A stretch of DNA of 64,000 nucleotides from Flavihumibacter solisilvae (lineage in GTDB: Bacteria > Bacteroidota > Bacteroidia > Chitinophagales > Chitinophagaceae). The position numbers and the translations under genes are program-made. Shown here piece after piece: positions 47,677-56,683 of this stretch; positions within the stretch are counted from its first letter, which is position 1, and each line of letters begins with the position of its first letter. The notes below the pieces were generated by a model, which saw nothing but the letters and a program-made list of their open reading frames with translations, was not told the DNA's origin and made no database searches. The stretch covers positions 62,001 through 126,000 of the forward strand of contig NZ_JSVC01000024.1 in assembly GCF_000814475.1 (NCBI RefSeq), in the 5' to 3' direction.

Positions 47677-48546
47677 TTATTCATTTGTTGCGGCCTTGTT
47701 CCTCCGACGTATAGACGAAGGGAGAAATCCGAAACTTTCGGCGAAGGCTTTACTGAAATGGCTTTGTGTCTGGAAACCGGTTTTAAATGCGGCGTCCCCG
47801 ACAGAGATGTCGGTTGTTTCCAGAAGTTCCTTTGCCCTGTGTAAGCGGATTGATCTGATATAAGTCGCCGGCGGCTGCCGGATCAATGGTTTCAACCTCC
47901 TGAAGAGTGCAGTGCGGCTCATGTTCATTTCCCTGCTGAGCACCGATGTGTCAAAAAATATGTTATCCATATTGGAAATTATTACCGCATTAATTTTCTG
48001 CAGGAAAGCTGCTTCGTTTGGATACATAATAGACAATTGCGCTACCAGCGTGTCTGCATTTGAAAAATGGGAACGCAGCCGCTTCCTTATTTCATTATAG
48101 AAATCCGGGATGGCCTTATTTCCGGCTGGCATTGCCTCTGGACCTATTATCTTTCTTTCCTCCCGAAGATTACACGGCAGGTTGAAATGAAACCGCGTCT
48201 GTTTGTTTTCAGTGCTGCCTGTCACAACAATTTTGTGGCGACAATTACGTGTAACCTCTGCGACACAATACAGGTTGACGCCGGTATTTGTAATAAACAC
48301 CTGTAGCCCCTCTTTTTCCTTTAAAATTCCTACAGTGATAGAATTGCCCGGAAGTGTATAACTAATGATATTGCATACCAGGTCGGTGACGTCATGTACA
48401 ATGATATCGGGCCTGCAGGAAATAACGATCTCCCTGTCTGCCGCTTCGAAATGCAACAGAAGGCCATTGACTTCTGCAATTGGTTTCAGGGCTCGCAGAA
48501 GCTGACTTAACACTTCAACAATATTGACTGTGGCGGGGTGGACCAC
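47677..48546 (-). CDS. AraC-type regulator with degenerate histidine-kinase ATPase N-terminus
   Basis: A 289-residue frame starting with GTG. Residues about 190-285 are a typical AraC helix-turn-helix pair (FDTSVLSREMNMSRTALFRRLKP, then IRLHRAKELLETTDISVGDAAFKTGFQTQSHFSKAF), preceded by a linker like that of hybrid two-component (HTCS) regulators. Residues about 5-130 resemble a HATPase_c domain: VCNIISYTLPGNSITVGI matches the N-box (SNAxKYT), TNTGV a weakened G1 box and STENKQTRFHFNLPC the end of the fold. The dimerisation domain, sensor part and receiver domain are absent and an in-frame stop lies eight codons upstream. It is divergent from the FadR gene of the sialic-acid locus. Either a real stand-alone regulator or a truncated HTCS remnant. 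Confidence 0.72.
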   Translation of the reverse strand: MVHPATVNIVEVLSQLLRALKPIAEVNGLLLHFEAADREIVISCRPDIIVHDVTDLVCNIISYTLPGNSITVGILKEKEGLQVFITNTGVNLYCVAEVTRNCRHKIVVTGSTENKQTRFHFNLPCNLREERKIIGPEAMPAGNKAIPDFYNEIRKRLRSHFSNADTLVAQLSIMYPNEAAFLQKINAVIISNMDNIFFDTSVLSREMNMSRTALFRRLKPLIRQPPATYIRSIRLHRAKELLETTDISVGDAAFKTGFQTQSHFSKAFAESFGFLPSSIRRRNKAATNE

Positions 48547-48605
48547 TCTTTCAGTTATAGTTATAAGTTATTTCATTTTTTACCGTCTGGGAATAATAAT
48601 TTGAT

Positions 48606-48637
48606 TTTGCCGGTTTCGCTGTAAAATCATTCTTTTG
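48606..48637 (+). promoter_or_regulatory. Predicted promoter of the FadR-type regulator gene
   Basis: TTTG at 48606-48609, a 20-base spacer and TTCTTTTG at 48630-48637, seven of eight positions of TAnnTTTG. The ATG at 48665 is 27 bases beyond the -7 box. The operator palindrome starts inside the -7 box. Confidence 0.6.
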
Positions 48638-48646
48638 TAGGACAAA
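48634..48646. promoter_or_regulatory. Predicted FadR-type operator at the regulator's own promoter
   Basis: A perfect 13-base inverted repeat TTTGT-AGG-ACAAA. The core fits TNGTNNNACNA, the general operator of the FadR subfamily of GntR regulators. It overlaps the end of the -7 box and the start site region, the place expected for autorepression. Confidence 0.6.
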
Positions 48647-48664
48647 TACAATTAACCAGACCAT

Positions 48665-49378
48665 ATGCAGGAAAATAACCTGTTGGATTCCATTAGACCT
48701 ATCTCCACCCAAACCATGGCGGAAGTTGTTGAAGCCCGCCTCCGGGAATATTTCAGGACACAATCATTCAAGCCCGGTGATTCGCTGCCAACTGAAGTGG
48801 AACTCGCACAGGCGCTGGGTGTAAGCCGGAATGTGGTACGCGAAGCCCTAAGCAGGTTCCGGATGCTGGGGATCGTTGAAACGAAAAAGAAAAAGGGAAT
48901 GACCATGTCAAACCCTGATATCCTGGGCGCATTTGAAAAGGTACTGGATCCATTGATCATCGATGATGTTACACTCCAGGACATCTTCGAACTCAGGCTT
49001 GTGCTGGAGACTGGTCTCGCTGACCTGCTCTACATCCGCAAGACAGACAAGGAGATCGAAGAACTGGAGAAGATTGCAGTGGCAGAAAAATCAAGCAATA
49101 AATTCAGGGTACAGAATGAAATCGCATTTCACGGCAAACTTTACGAGATGACGAAAAACAATACCCTGAAACGATTCCAGACAATGTTGCTGCCTATTTT
49201 CGCTTATGTCATTACGCAGGAAGAAAAGCCGATCCGCGGTAAGGTTTCACATATGGATCTCGTTAACATCCTGAAAAAGGGAACCAAGGAAGATTTCAAG
49301 GAAGGCATGCTCGCACACCTCCAGCCGCATTTCGACAGGCTGCAAAAGAAGACACCCAAACGCCCCGCAAAAATTTAA
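48665..49378 (+). CDS. FadR-type GntR family transcriptional regulator of the sialic-acid locus
   Basis: A 237-residue GntR protein. The winged helix (about 15-85) has KPGDSLPTEVELAQALGVSRNVVREALSRFRMLGIVE, the GntR signature. The C-terminal part (about 100-230) is an all-helical FCD effector domain: ELRLVLETGLADLL, then NEIAFHGKLYEMTKN with the His/Glu/Asn set that in FCD proteins binds a metal and an organic acid, and a final MLAHLQPHFDRL with another His. A sialic-acid or ManNAc-type effector is plausible from context but not visible. It is followed after 93 bases by susC; both promoters carry a similar palindrome. Confidence 0.9.
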   Translation: MQENNLLDSIRPISTQTMAEVVEARLREYFRTQSFKPGDSLPTEVELAQALGVSRNVVREALSRFRMLGIVETKKKKGMTMSNPDILGAFEKVLDPLIIDDVTLQDIFELRLVLETGLADLLYIRKTDKEIEELEKIAVAEKSSNKFRVQNEIAFHGKLYEMTKNNTLKRFQTMLLPIFAYVITQEEKPIRGKVSHMDLVNILKKGTKEDFKEGMLAHLQPHFDRLQKKTPKRPAKI

Positions 49379-49399
49379 TGCCGGATTACAGGGAAAAAA

Positions 49400-49430
49400 T
49401 TTGGCAGTGTAAAAATCCTGTTTAGTTTTG
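49400..49430 (+). promoter_or_regulatory. Promoter of the susC-led operon
   Basis: TTTG at 49400-49403, a 19-base spacer and TAGTTTTG at 49423-49430, a full match to the Bacteroidota consensus TTTG-N19-TAnnTTTG. The susC ATG lies 41 bases beyond it. It is within the 93-base gap after the regulator gene. Confidence 0.82.
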
Positions 49431-49446
49431 TTATGTAGTACATAAC
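49430..49446. promoter_or_regulatory. Predicted FadR-type operator at the susC promoter
   Basis: A perfect 17-base inverted repeat GTTATGTA-G-TACATAAC that begins on the last base of the -7 box and covers the expected start site. Its core GT-AGT-AC has the same GTNNNAC architecture as the palindrome before the regulator gene. Confidence 0.72.
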
Positions 49447-49471
49447 TACTAATAGACTAAAACGGTTGCTT

Positions 49472-52400
49472 ATGAAATTTTTCCCCTGTTTAGTCGTTTG
49501 CCTGCTCCTTCTTTTCCAGGCAAACGGGCAAACAACCAGAGTTATCACAGGAACAGTTACGGAATCCTCTTCCAACGACCCGGTCGACAGGGTAAGCGTG
49601 GTCCTTAAGAATACCACCACCGGCACTACCACCGACAGCAAAGGAAAATTCAGTATCGCCATCAACGGAACAGGCGGAATACTTGTATTCACGCGCCTAG
49701 GTTATTCCCCAAAGGAAATAGTACTTGACAAGGACACGGATCTGCAGGTGGCCCTTACCGAAAGTCCCTCCGCCCTGAACGACGTAGTGGTGATCGGGTA
49801 TACGCAGCAGTCCACCAAAAAGAACACCGCATCCATCTCCAAACTCGGTCCTGATGAACTGAAGAACAACCCCAACCCTAACCCCGTTCAGGCCCTGCAG
49901 GGAAAAATAGCGGGTGTGTCTGTTCCCATCAGCCAGGGACAACCTGGTATCGGCGCCACGAATATTATCATCCGTGGTGGCACCAAACCCAATGTTTACG
50001 GTTCGGGACTTGGTAACAATAACGGCAGTGCAGTAGGCGCTTCCGACGGCAGCAATCCACTCGTAGTCATAGATGGCGTATTCCGCTCGATGAACGACGT
50101 AAACCCTGACGATATCGAATCCATGCAGGTGATGAAAGACGCTGCATCCACCGCCATCTATGGTGCAAGAGGCGCCAATGGTGTTATCGTGATCAGAACC
50201 AAAAAAGGGAAACTCAATTCCAAAATGACAGTATCGCTGAATCACCGCACAACCTGGGAAACACAGGCCCGCGACTACGATTACCTGTCTGCCGAAGAAT
50301 ACCTGCGTCTTGCACGGGTAACAGTCGCCAACACAGCTGACCCCATCGATAAAGACAACCTGCTCTACCGCGGTGGATTCTCCGCAGGCACCCGGGTTTA
50401 CACCAAACCCGGTGAGTATGGAAAAAATATCAACCTGACTGCACTGTATGACAATATCCTGCAGGTAGAAGGGCAGCAGTACATTGACAACCTGTTGTCA
50501 CGCGGCTGGCGCGTGATGGACGACCCAATCAACCCAGGCACCAAGCTGTTGTATGCAGACAACCAGTACCAGGACATGCTCTGGCAAACCGGCATCAGCA
50601 ATAATGACAACATTACTTTGAGCGGTGGAACCGATAAGGCCGATTACAATTTCTCGATGGGGTATACCAACCAGGCCGGCATCTTTGTGGGCACAAAATA
50701 CCAGCGTTACAATGCACTGGGTAACTTCGGATACCGTGCTTCCAAAAACCTGAAGCTCGACTTCATGGTGAACTATCAGAATGTCCTGCCCAACTATGTT
50801 GATGCATACCAGAACGATCTCGTAAGGGGAATCCGTATCACACCGCTCATCAGGACATTCAAGGATGATGGCAACCCAATGCCCGGAGAATTGTACACCG
50901 TAAGGAACCGTTTCCACTCCCTCAAATATGATGATATGCGTACGGCAACCGAGCGTTTCGTGACCCGCGTTGGTGGCGATCTTACTATTACAAGGGGTCT
51001 GCATTACAAACCGTCATTCTCTTACATGCTGAACGATTACACCGAACTGTTCATGCGCAAGGCGACTCCATCCGACGAGATCCAGCCTTCCATGCAGCGT
51101 TGGAAGGATGACTATACCAACAACTCGCGCCAACTGATGATTGACCAGGTGCTGCAATACGATTTCAGCATTGCTTCAGATCACCGCTTCACCACACTGG
51201 TGGGCATGAACTTCACCAAAAACACGAACCACACAAAAGACATGGGTTCGCAGCGGGCATCAAATGATTATATCTTTACGATCGACGAACCAACCACTAC
51301 TGTCATCAATGGTTCGGTATTCAGCAATGTGGTGGATTTTGCCACACGTCTGGGTGAAACGAGGTCGGCCAGTTTCTTCGGCCAGTTCAGTTATGATTAC
51401 CAGTTGAAATACATGCTTGGCGGAACATTGCGTAAAGATGGATTTTCCAATTTCGCGCCCCAGAACAAATATGCGCTGTTCCCATCCTTATCGGCAGGCT
51501 GGAACGTAGACAGGGAAAATTTCTGGAACAGCAAACTGGTCAATGCGCTCAAACTAAGGGCCAGCTGGGGAAGTGCAGGTCTCAGTGACCTGAGCATCAC
51601 CGATACATATGGCAACTATACCTCGGCCACATATGCCATGTTCCCGGGCATCCTGAGGGCAAGCCTGTCGAATCCAAACCTGCGTTGGGAATCAACTGTA
51701 ACGACAGATCTCGCAATCGATGTATCACTCTTCAACAGCCGGATTAACCTTACCGTTGATTATTATAACAAACTCACAAAAGACAGGCTGACATCCAAGC
51801 CACTTCCATCAGAATCACCGTTCACATCCATTATCTACAATAACGGCGAATTGCTGAACCGCGGCGTGGAGATAGAACTTGGAGCAACTGTCATCAAATC
51901 AGGAGCATTCAGGTGGGAAACGAACCTATCATTTGCGTTCAATCGGACAACCATCACAAAGCTACCTGATAATGGCCGAGAGAAAAATCGCCAGGGTGGT
52001 GGTATAATCTACGACCATGGTTCAAAATCAGAAGTGGAAGCAGGTGGACTGGCAGAAGGTGAAAGACCATATGCCATCTATGGATACCGCGTATTGGGTG
52101 TGTTTGCAACAGATGAAGAAGCAGCAGAATGGAACTCCCGCATCAAGGATAACCTCGCTTCTCCGCAGGGCATCATTATCGGAAAGCATGGTGGCGATTT
52201 CATCTTCGATGATGTGAATGGCGACGGCGTTATCGATACTAAGGACCAGGTGTTCTTTGGTTACCGGAACCCTGACAAGATCGGTGGTATCCAGAACACG
52301 TTCAGCTACAAAGGAATCTCATTGCGCGTTAATGCAGACTACGCAATGGGACATATAATCAGCAATGGCGCGCTGGCACGTTCACTTGGCCAGGGCAGGG

Positions 52401-52810
52401 CATTCAATGAAGGCGCTCCAACACAGGCGCTTGGCGCAGATGTATGGAAGAACCAGGGTGATGCCGGGAGAAAATATGCACGCTTCTCTTTTGCAGATTT
52501 CGACTTCGGCCAACGCAACTACCTGCGTAATGCGCCACTCGGAAACAACAGCAGTTACAATTCCGATGTATCAGTAATGTATGAGAAAGGCGACTTCCTG
52601 GCATTGCGCGAGATCACGCTTTCTTATGACCTTCCTTCGCATTTGCTTAAGAAGATCTATGCAACCGGTCTGAACGTATTCGCAAGTATGTACAACGTTG
52701 CCTACGTGACAAAGTATTCGGGACTGAATCCGGAAACCTATTCCGGATTTGACCCTGGTGGTTACCCGAGGCCCCGCCAGTATTCTCTCGGCGCTAACCT
52801 CCGTTTTTAA
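49472..52810 (+). CDS. susC: SusC-like TonB-dependent outer-membrane transporter
   Basis: A 1,112-residue protein from the ATG at 49472 (MKFFPCLVVCL). Signal peptide, then a carboxypeptidase-regulatory-like domain (about 25-100: GTVTESSSNDPVDRVSVVLKN, TTDSKGKFSI), a DVVVIGYTQQ TonB-box region, a plug domain with LKNNPNPNPVQALQGKIAGVSV and IIIRGGTKP and the SusC-specific MKDAASTAIYGARGANGVIVIRTKKG, then a 22-stranded barrel ending in aromatic Phe (GANLRF). It imports oligosaccharides across the outer membrane using TonB. Here the substrate is likely a sialylated glycan or free sialic acid, from context. Length is in the normal range for SusC. Confidence 0.97.
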   Translation: MKFFPCLVVCLLLLFQANGQTTRVITGTVTESSSNDPVDRVSVVLKNTTTGTTTDSKGKFSIAINGTGGILVFTRLGYSPKEIVLDKDTDLQVALTESPSALNDVVVIGYTQQSTKKNTASISKLGPDELKNNPNPNPVQALQGKIAGVSVPISQGQPGIGATNIIIRGGTKPNVYGSGLGNNNGSAVGASDGSNPLVVIDGVFRSMNDVNPDDIESMQVMKDAASTAIYGARGANGVIVIRTKKGKLNSKMTVSLNHRTTWETQARDYDYLSAEEYLRLARVTVANTADPIDKDNLLYRGGFSAGTRVYTKPGEYGKNINLTALYDNILQVEGQQYIDNLLSRGWRVMDDPINPGTKLLYADNQYQDMLWQTGISNNDNITLSGGTDKADYNFSMGYTNQAGIFVGTKYQRYNALGNFGYRASKNLKLDFMVNYQNVLPNYVDAYQNDLVRGIRITPLIRTFKDDGNPMPGELYTVRNRFHSLKYDDMRTATERFVTRVGGDLTITRGLHYKPSFSYMLNDYTELFMRKATPSDEIQPSMQRWKDDYTNNSRQLMIDQVLQYDFSIASDHRFTTLVGMNFTKNTNHTKDMGSQRASNDYIFTIDEPTTTVINGSVFSNVVDFATRLGETRSASFFGQFSYDYQLKYMLGGTLRKDGFSNFAPQNKYALFPSLSAGWNVDRENFWNSKLVNALKLRASWGSAGLSDLSITDTYGNYTSATYAMFPGILRASLSNPNLRWESTVTTDLAIDVSLFNSRINLTVDYYNKLTKDRLTSKPLPSESPFTSIIYNNGELLNRGVEIELGATVIKSGAFRWETNLSFAFNRTTITKLPDNGREKNRQGGGIIYDHGSKSEVEAGGLAEGERPYAIYGYRVLGVFATDEEAAEWNSRIKDNLASPQGIIIGKHGGDFIFDDVNGDGVIDTKDQVFFGYRNPDKIGGIQNTFSYKGISLRVNADYAMGHIISNGALARSLGQGRAFNEGAPTQALGADVWKNQGDAGRKYARFSFADFDFGQRNYLRNAPLGNNSSYNSDVSVMYEKGDFLALREITLSYDLPSHLLKKIYATGLNVFASMYNVAYVTKYSGLNPETYSGFDPGGYPRPRQYSLGANLRF

Positions 52811-52846
52811 TTTATCAACTGAAGTACCTTAAAATATACCAGGTAT

Positions 52847-54319
52847 ATGAGAAAGAAATTAATGATTGTGCCAGCCCTGTTGATGCTTGCCATGTTCTTT
52901 GCAGGCTGCACAAAAATCCTTGAAGTTGAACCACAGTCCAATATCACGGAAGAGATCTTTTTCCAGAATGAAAGTGATTTCGAACCAAATCTCGCGGGCA
53001 TTTATACAGTAGCGCGCAGTCTTGCAAACAACGTAACCTACGGTATGGAGCGGGGCGAGGAACTGATCTCCGCTTCAAACTCACGCTTTACTGTTGCCTG
53101 GTCGCACAATTTATCCGAGGCATCAGGAGCCATCAACTATTCCGAATGGTACAGGGGTATCGGGCACTGCAATCTCCTTTTACTAAAGATCCAGGACTTT
53201 GCCTTCAGCTCCAATCCCGACTTGAAGAAAAAGATCCTTGGTGAAACACATGCCTTGCGGGCCTATTTCTACTTTCACTTATTGAGGGTGATAGGCGACG
53301 CGCCGCTGATGCTGCAGGCTGTTGTAGATGAAAATGTGCCACTGCTCCCACGCTCACCTGCTTCTGAAGTAATGAAACAGATCAAAGCAGATCTCGATGA
53401 AGCCATTACACAGTTCAGTTCTGTAAGCCAATTCTCAAAGAACTCCTACCCTTCCAAATACCGATTTGCTTACGGATCAGCACAGGCGATAAAAGCAGAT
53501 GCATGCCTGTGGAGTGCAAAAGTGCAGGGTGGCGGACAGGCAGACTACGAAGCAGCCATTACTGCCCTGAATGAAGTAATGCAAACCGGCCTTTCTCTCA
53601 ATGCTGACTTCAAAAATGTAACAGGCACAAGAGCATCATCCAACAACGAAGTACTGCTGGCAGCCTATTACCACCGCGATGAAACACCGGGAGGAAATTA
53701 TTCCAAGAATGCACTGGCGTTTTTATCACTGGTCCAGGGTGCAACAAACATCGACCAGATCCCTTATGCTGTTTCTTCCGGTAACGGCCAGGGCGCTTAC
53801 CAGATCAGTCCGCTCTCCAAATCGCTCTTCACCAATGCGGCTGACAAAAGGATCCCATATACGTGGGTGCTGGAGATTCAGCCAACGGGACCGAAAATTT
53901 CCTGGATCACCAAATATCCCGGCACCAAATACAGTGACGACAGGATTCCTGACAATGATGTGATCATTTACCGGCTTGCAGACATCCTCCTGATGAGGGC
54001 TGAAGCTTATGCAGGCGTGAATGACCTCGCAAATGCCAAAGCCGACCTCGATGCAGTAAGGATGCGCGCCGGAACCGGTGAATATACAGGTGCGATGGAT
54101 AAACAAACAGTCGAAAGTGAGATCCTTGATGAAAGGGGCCGCGAACTGTATTTTGAAAACAAACGTTGGTTCGACCTCGTGCGCTTTCATTTTGGCAGCA
54201 CGATCAATATATACGAATACGTTCCGAACCTGAAAGACAAAACCACACCGTTATTCTGGCCACTGAACGCCACTGTCTTTGCGAATAACCCCAACATCAC
54301 ACAAACAGAAGGTTACTAA
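52847..54319 (+). CDS. susD: SusD/RagB-type glycan-binding lipoprotein
   Basis: A 490-residue lipoprotein (lipobox FAGC, Cys at 21) of the SusD family. The N-terminus CTKILEVEPQSNITEEIFFQNESDFEPNL and several TPR-like helices (for example YRGIGHCNLLLLKI, ETHALRAYFYFHLLRVIGDAPL, IYRLADILLMRAEAYAGVN) are typical; the C-terminal part has ILDERGRELYFENKRWFDLVR, the family signature. It caps the SusC barrel and delivers the glycan. It starts 36 bases after susC. Confidence 0.96.
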   Translation: MRKKLMIVPALLMLAMFFAGCTKILEVEPQSNITEEIFFQNESDFEPNLAGIYTVARSLANNVTYGMERGEELISASNSRFTVAWSHNLSEASGAINYSEWYRGIGHCNLLLLKIQDFAFSSNPDLKKKILGETHALRAYFYFHLLRVIGDAPLMLQAVVDENVPLLPRSPASEVMKQIKADLDEAITQFSSVSQFSKNSYPSKYRFAYGSAQAIKADACLWSAKVQGGGQADYEAAITALNEVMQTGLSLNADFKNVTGTRASSNNEVLLAAYYHRDETPGGNYSKNALAFLSLVQGATNIDQIPYAVSSGNGQGAYQISPLSKSLFTNAADKRIPYTWVLEIQPTGPKISWITKYPGTKYSDDRIPDNDVIIYRLADILLMRAEAYAGVNDLANAKADLDAVRMRAGTGEYTGAMDKQTVESEILDERGRELYFENKRWFDLVRFHFGSTINIYEYVPNLKDKTTPLFWPLNATVFANNPNITQTEGY

Positions 54320-54333
54320 AAACAAATGTACAG

Positions 54334-55500
54334 ATGAGAAAATGTTCAATATTCTTGCAGGCCGCATTATGCACAACACTGTTGGGTACGCTGGCATGCA
54401 ATAAGAAAAATGACGAAAAGATCTACCCAAGAGTAGAACCGCCTACATCCGTGCTGTCGTATGTATTCCAGAAAGGAACCGAAGGCTACAGCTGTTACCG
54501 CATTCCTGCCCTGGTGAGAACAAAATCAGGCACCCTGCTTGCGTTTGCAGAAGGGAGAAAAAACAATTGCACGGATGAAGGCGATATTGATATGCTGGTC
54601 AAACGTTCAACAGATGCAGGTAAGACCTGGAGTAAAGCGACCGTGATCTGGAGCGACGGCGTGCACACCTGTGGCAACCCGGCACCTGTAGTGGACCAGA
54701 ATACCGGCAAGATCCACTTGCTGATGACCTGGAATGATGGTGATGATCATATCGGAGAGATCAACGCCGGCACAAGTAAAAACACCCGTCGCGTATTTGT
54801 CACTTCCTCTTCCGACGACGGTGTCAAATGGGAAACACCAAAGGAAATCACTACAGGTGTTAAACAATCCAACTGGGGTTGGTATGCAACAGGGCCATGT
54901 CATGGCATTCAAATAACAAAAGGGACTCACAAAGACCGTCTTGTTGTTCCGTGTGATTATATCGAGGTAGGAGCCAGTCGCAGGGGCAACTCCCACGTTA
55001 TTTATTCCGATGACGCCGGTGCAAACTGGATACTCGGCGGCGCAGTGCCTGCAGATCCTGCATTAAATCCAAATGAAAGCACGGTAACTGAACTGTCAGA
55101 CGGCAGGCTGATGCTGAACATGCGTGTGGGAAGCAACCAGAACCAGCGCATTTACAGTACCAGCGATGATGGAGGAACCACATGGTCCGCCCTTATCCAG
55201 GCACCCGAGCTTATTGACCCGGTTTGCCAGGGCAGCCTGGTCTCCTCTTCCATCGAAAACGGGTTCGCCGTATTCTTCTCAAATGCAGCGAGTAAGACCC
55301 GGAACAATATGACCATAAAAATGAGCGTGAATGACGGCTCGGCCTGGACTAAGAAAAAAGTAATCTTCAATGGTCCATCTGCGTATTCGGATCTTGTAAT
55401 GTTATCGAATGAACAGACAGCGATCCTGTATGAAGCGGGAGTCGGTGCATATACCGATGGAATTGCATTCAAAGTGGTTCCAGTCTCAGAATTTAAATAA
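54334..55500 (+). CDS. Sialidase (GH33-type exo-alpha-sialidase), lipoprotein 1
   Basis: A 388-residue lipoprotein (LGTLACNKKNDEK, Cys at 22). The six-bladed propeller is marked by the RIP motif (YRIPAL, Arg near 56), the acid/base region CTDEGDIDM and four Asp-boxes: STDAGKTW, SSDDGVKW, YSDDAGANW and TSDDGGTTW. Later QSNWGWYATGPCHGIQ and, near the end, SAYSDLVML probably contains the nucleophilic Tyr, with a catalytic Arg triad spread along the chain. It removes terminal sialic acid. Acidic residues after the lipid Cys hint at surface exposure. First of two tandem sialidases, 21 bases apart. Confidence 0.9.
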   Translation: MRKCSIFLQAALCTTLLGTLACNKKNDEKIYPRVEPPTSVLSYVFQKGTEGYSCYRIPALVRTKSGTLLAFAEGRKNNCTDEGDIDMLVKRSTDAGKTWSKATVIWSDGVHTCGNPAPVVDQNTGKIHLLMTWNDGDDHIGEINAGTSKNTRRVFVTSSSDDGVKWETPKEITTGVKQSNWGWYATGPCHGIQITKGTHKDRLVVPCDYIEVGASRRGNSHVIYSDDAGANWILGGAVPADPALNPNESTVTELSDGRLMLNMRVGSNQNQRIYSTSDDGGTTWSALIQAPELIDPVCQGSLVSSSIENGFAVFFSNAASKTRNNMTIKMSVNDGSAWTKKKVIFNGPSAYSDLVMLSNEQTAILYEAGVGAYTDGIAFKVVPVSEFK

Positions 55501-55521
55501 CCAGAGAAGCGATAACAAATC

Positions 55522-56661
55522 ATGAGAATAACAGCACTAAGTATAATTGTGGCATGCCTGGTCACCGTCTCGTGTAAAAGCACGAAAAACTCCACAGCAC
55601 CTGACGCTGAAGGGCATACGATTGTATTCGAACCGGATTCAACTTATAAATCAACCCGCATTCCTGCACTGGTCATCACTCCGAAAAATACCCTGCTTGC
55701 GTTTTGTGAAGGAAGGATCGGTACTGCAAGCGATTGGGCCGACATGAACCTGGCCATGCGCAGGAGCACTGATGGTGGCAGCAACTGGGAACCAATAAAG
55801 ATCCTTGATACAAAAAAGGGCGCACCAGTCGGCAACCCCACCCCAATTGTAGATAACAAAGGTATTGTTCATCTCCTCTACCAGAAGGATTATAACGAAG
55901 CATTCTACACTTATTCAGAAGATGATGGCGTTACCTGGAAACCGTCGGTAAACATCACCGAAGTATTCAACAGGTTCAGGCCGGAATACAACTGGAATGT
56001 GCTCGCACCAGGGCCGGGACATGGCATCCAGTTAAAGAATGGCAGACTCCTCGCCTCTGTCTGGCTGGCCAATTCTGTGAAAACAGTCCCGAGAAGAAGT
56101 CATGGCCCCTCCTGCGTTGCAACAGTATACAGCGATGATGGCGGCAAGACATGGAACCGCGGATCAATCATCGCAGACAGTTCTGCAGCCATCAGCAATC
56201 CTAATGAAAGTATGCCTGTTCAGCTTGAAGACGGAACCATTCTCATGAGTATCCGCAACCCGGGAAAAATGAAGCGGCGCGCTTTCAGTACCAGCACGGA
56301 TGGTACAAGCAACTGGAGCGGGGTAAGGTATGCGGAAGAATTGTTCGACCCCACTTGCATGGCAAGCATTGCAGCTATTCCCGCAGGTAAGAAAAGCAGG
56401 TCAGCCATCCTTTTTGTAAACCCCGACAGCAGGAACATTGAAAAGCATCCGCGGAAAAATCTTACCGCAAAACTTTCCTACGATGGGGGCAAAACCTGGA
56501 CGGTGCAAAAAGTATTGAACAGTGGTGCTTCAGGATACAGTGATCTCGCAGTCGGCAGCGATGGCACGATCTACTGTTTGTTTGAAACCAATACAGTGGC
56601 AACAGGCTGGAACTACAGCCTTGTGCTTAAGAAATTCAACAGCAACTGGATAACAAAATAA
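55522..56661 (+). CDS. Sialidase (GH33-type), lipoprotein 2
   Basis: A 379-residue lipoprotein (LVTVSCKSTKNS, Cys at 18). It has the RIP motif (TRIPAL, Arg at 46), an SDWADMNLA region with the acid/base Asp, Asp-boxes STDGGSNW, YSEDDGVTW, YSDDGGKTW and SYDGGKTW, and SGYSDLAV near the end with the nucleophilic Tyr. The chain is related to the sialidase upstream but clearly diverged; the residues after the lipid Cys lack acidic ones. The two presumably act on different linkages or at different sites of the envelope. Same operon, 22 bases before the lyase gene. Confidence 0.9.
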   Translation: MRITALSIIVACLVTVSCKSTKNSTAPDAEGHTIVFEPDSTYKSTRIPALVITPKNTLLAFCEGRIGTASDWADMNLAMRRSTDGGSNWEPIKILDTKKGAPVGNPTPIVDNKGIVHLLYQKDYNEAFYTYSEDDGVTWKPSVNITEVFNRFRPEYNWNVLAPGPGHGIQLKNGRLLASVWLANSVKTVPRRSHGPSCVATVYSDDGGKTWNRGSIIADSSAAISNPNESMPVQLEDGTILMSIRNPGKMKRRAFSTSTDGTSNWSGVRYAEELFDPTCMASIAAIPAGKKSRSAILFVNPDSRNIEKHPRKNLTAKLSYDGGKTWTVQKVLNSGASGYSDLAVGSDGTIYCLFETNTVATGWNYSLVLKKFNSNWITK

Positions 56662-56683
56662 AATTCAATTTCAACCGGAAAAC

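Noticed and set aside
48551-48763. A missing front half of the AraC/HTCS gene in the regulator's shared upstream region
   Set aside because: The only long minus-strand frame there is antisense to the FadR gene and shows no kinase features; the intergenic part contains stops in the AraC frame.
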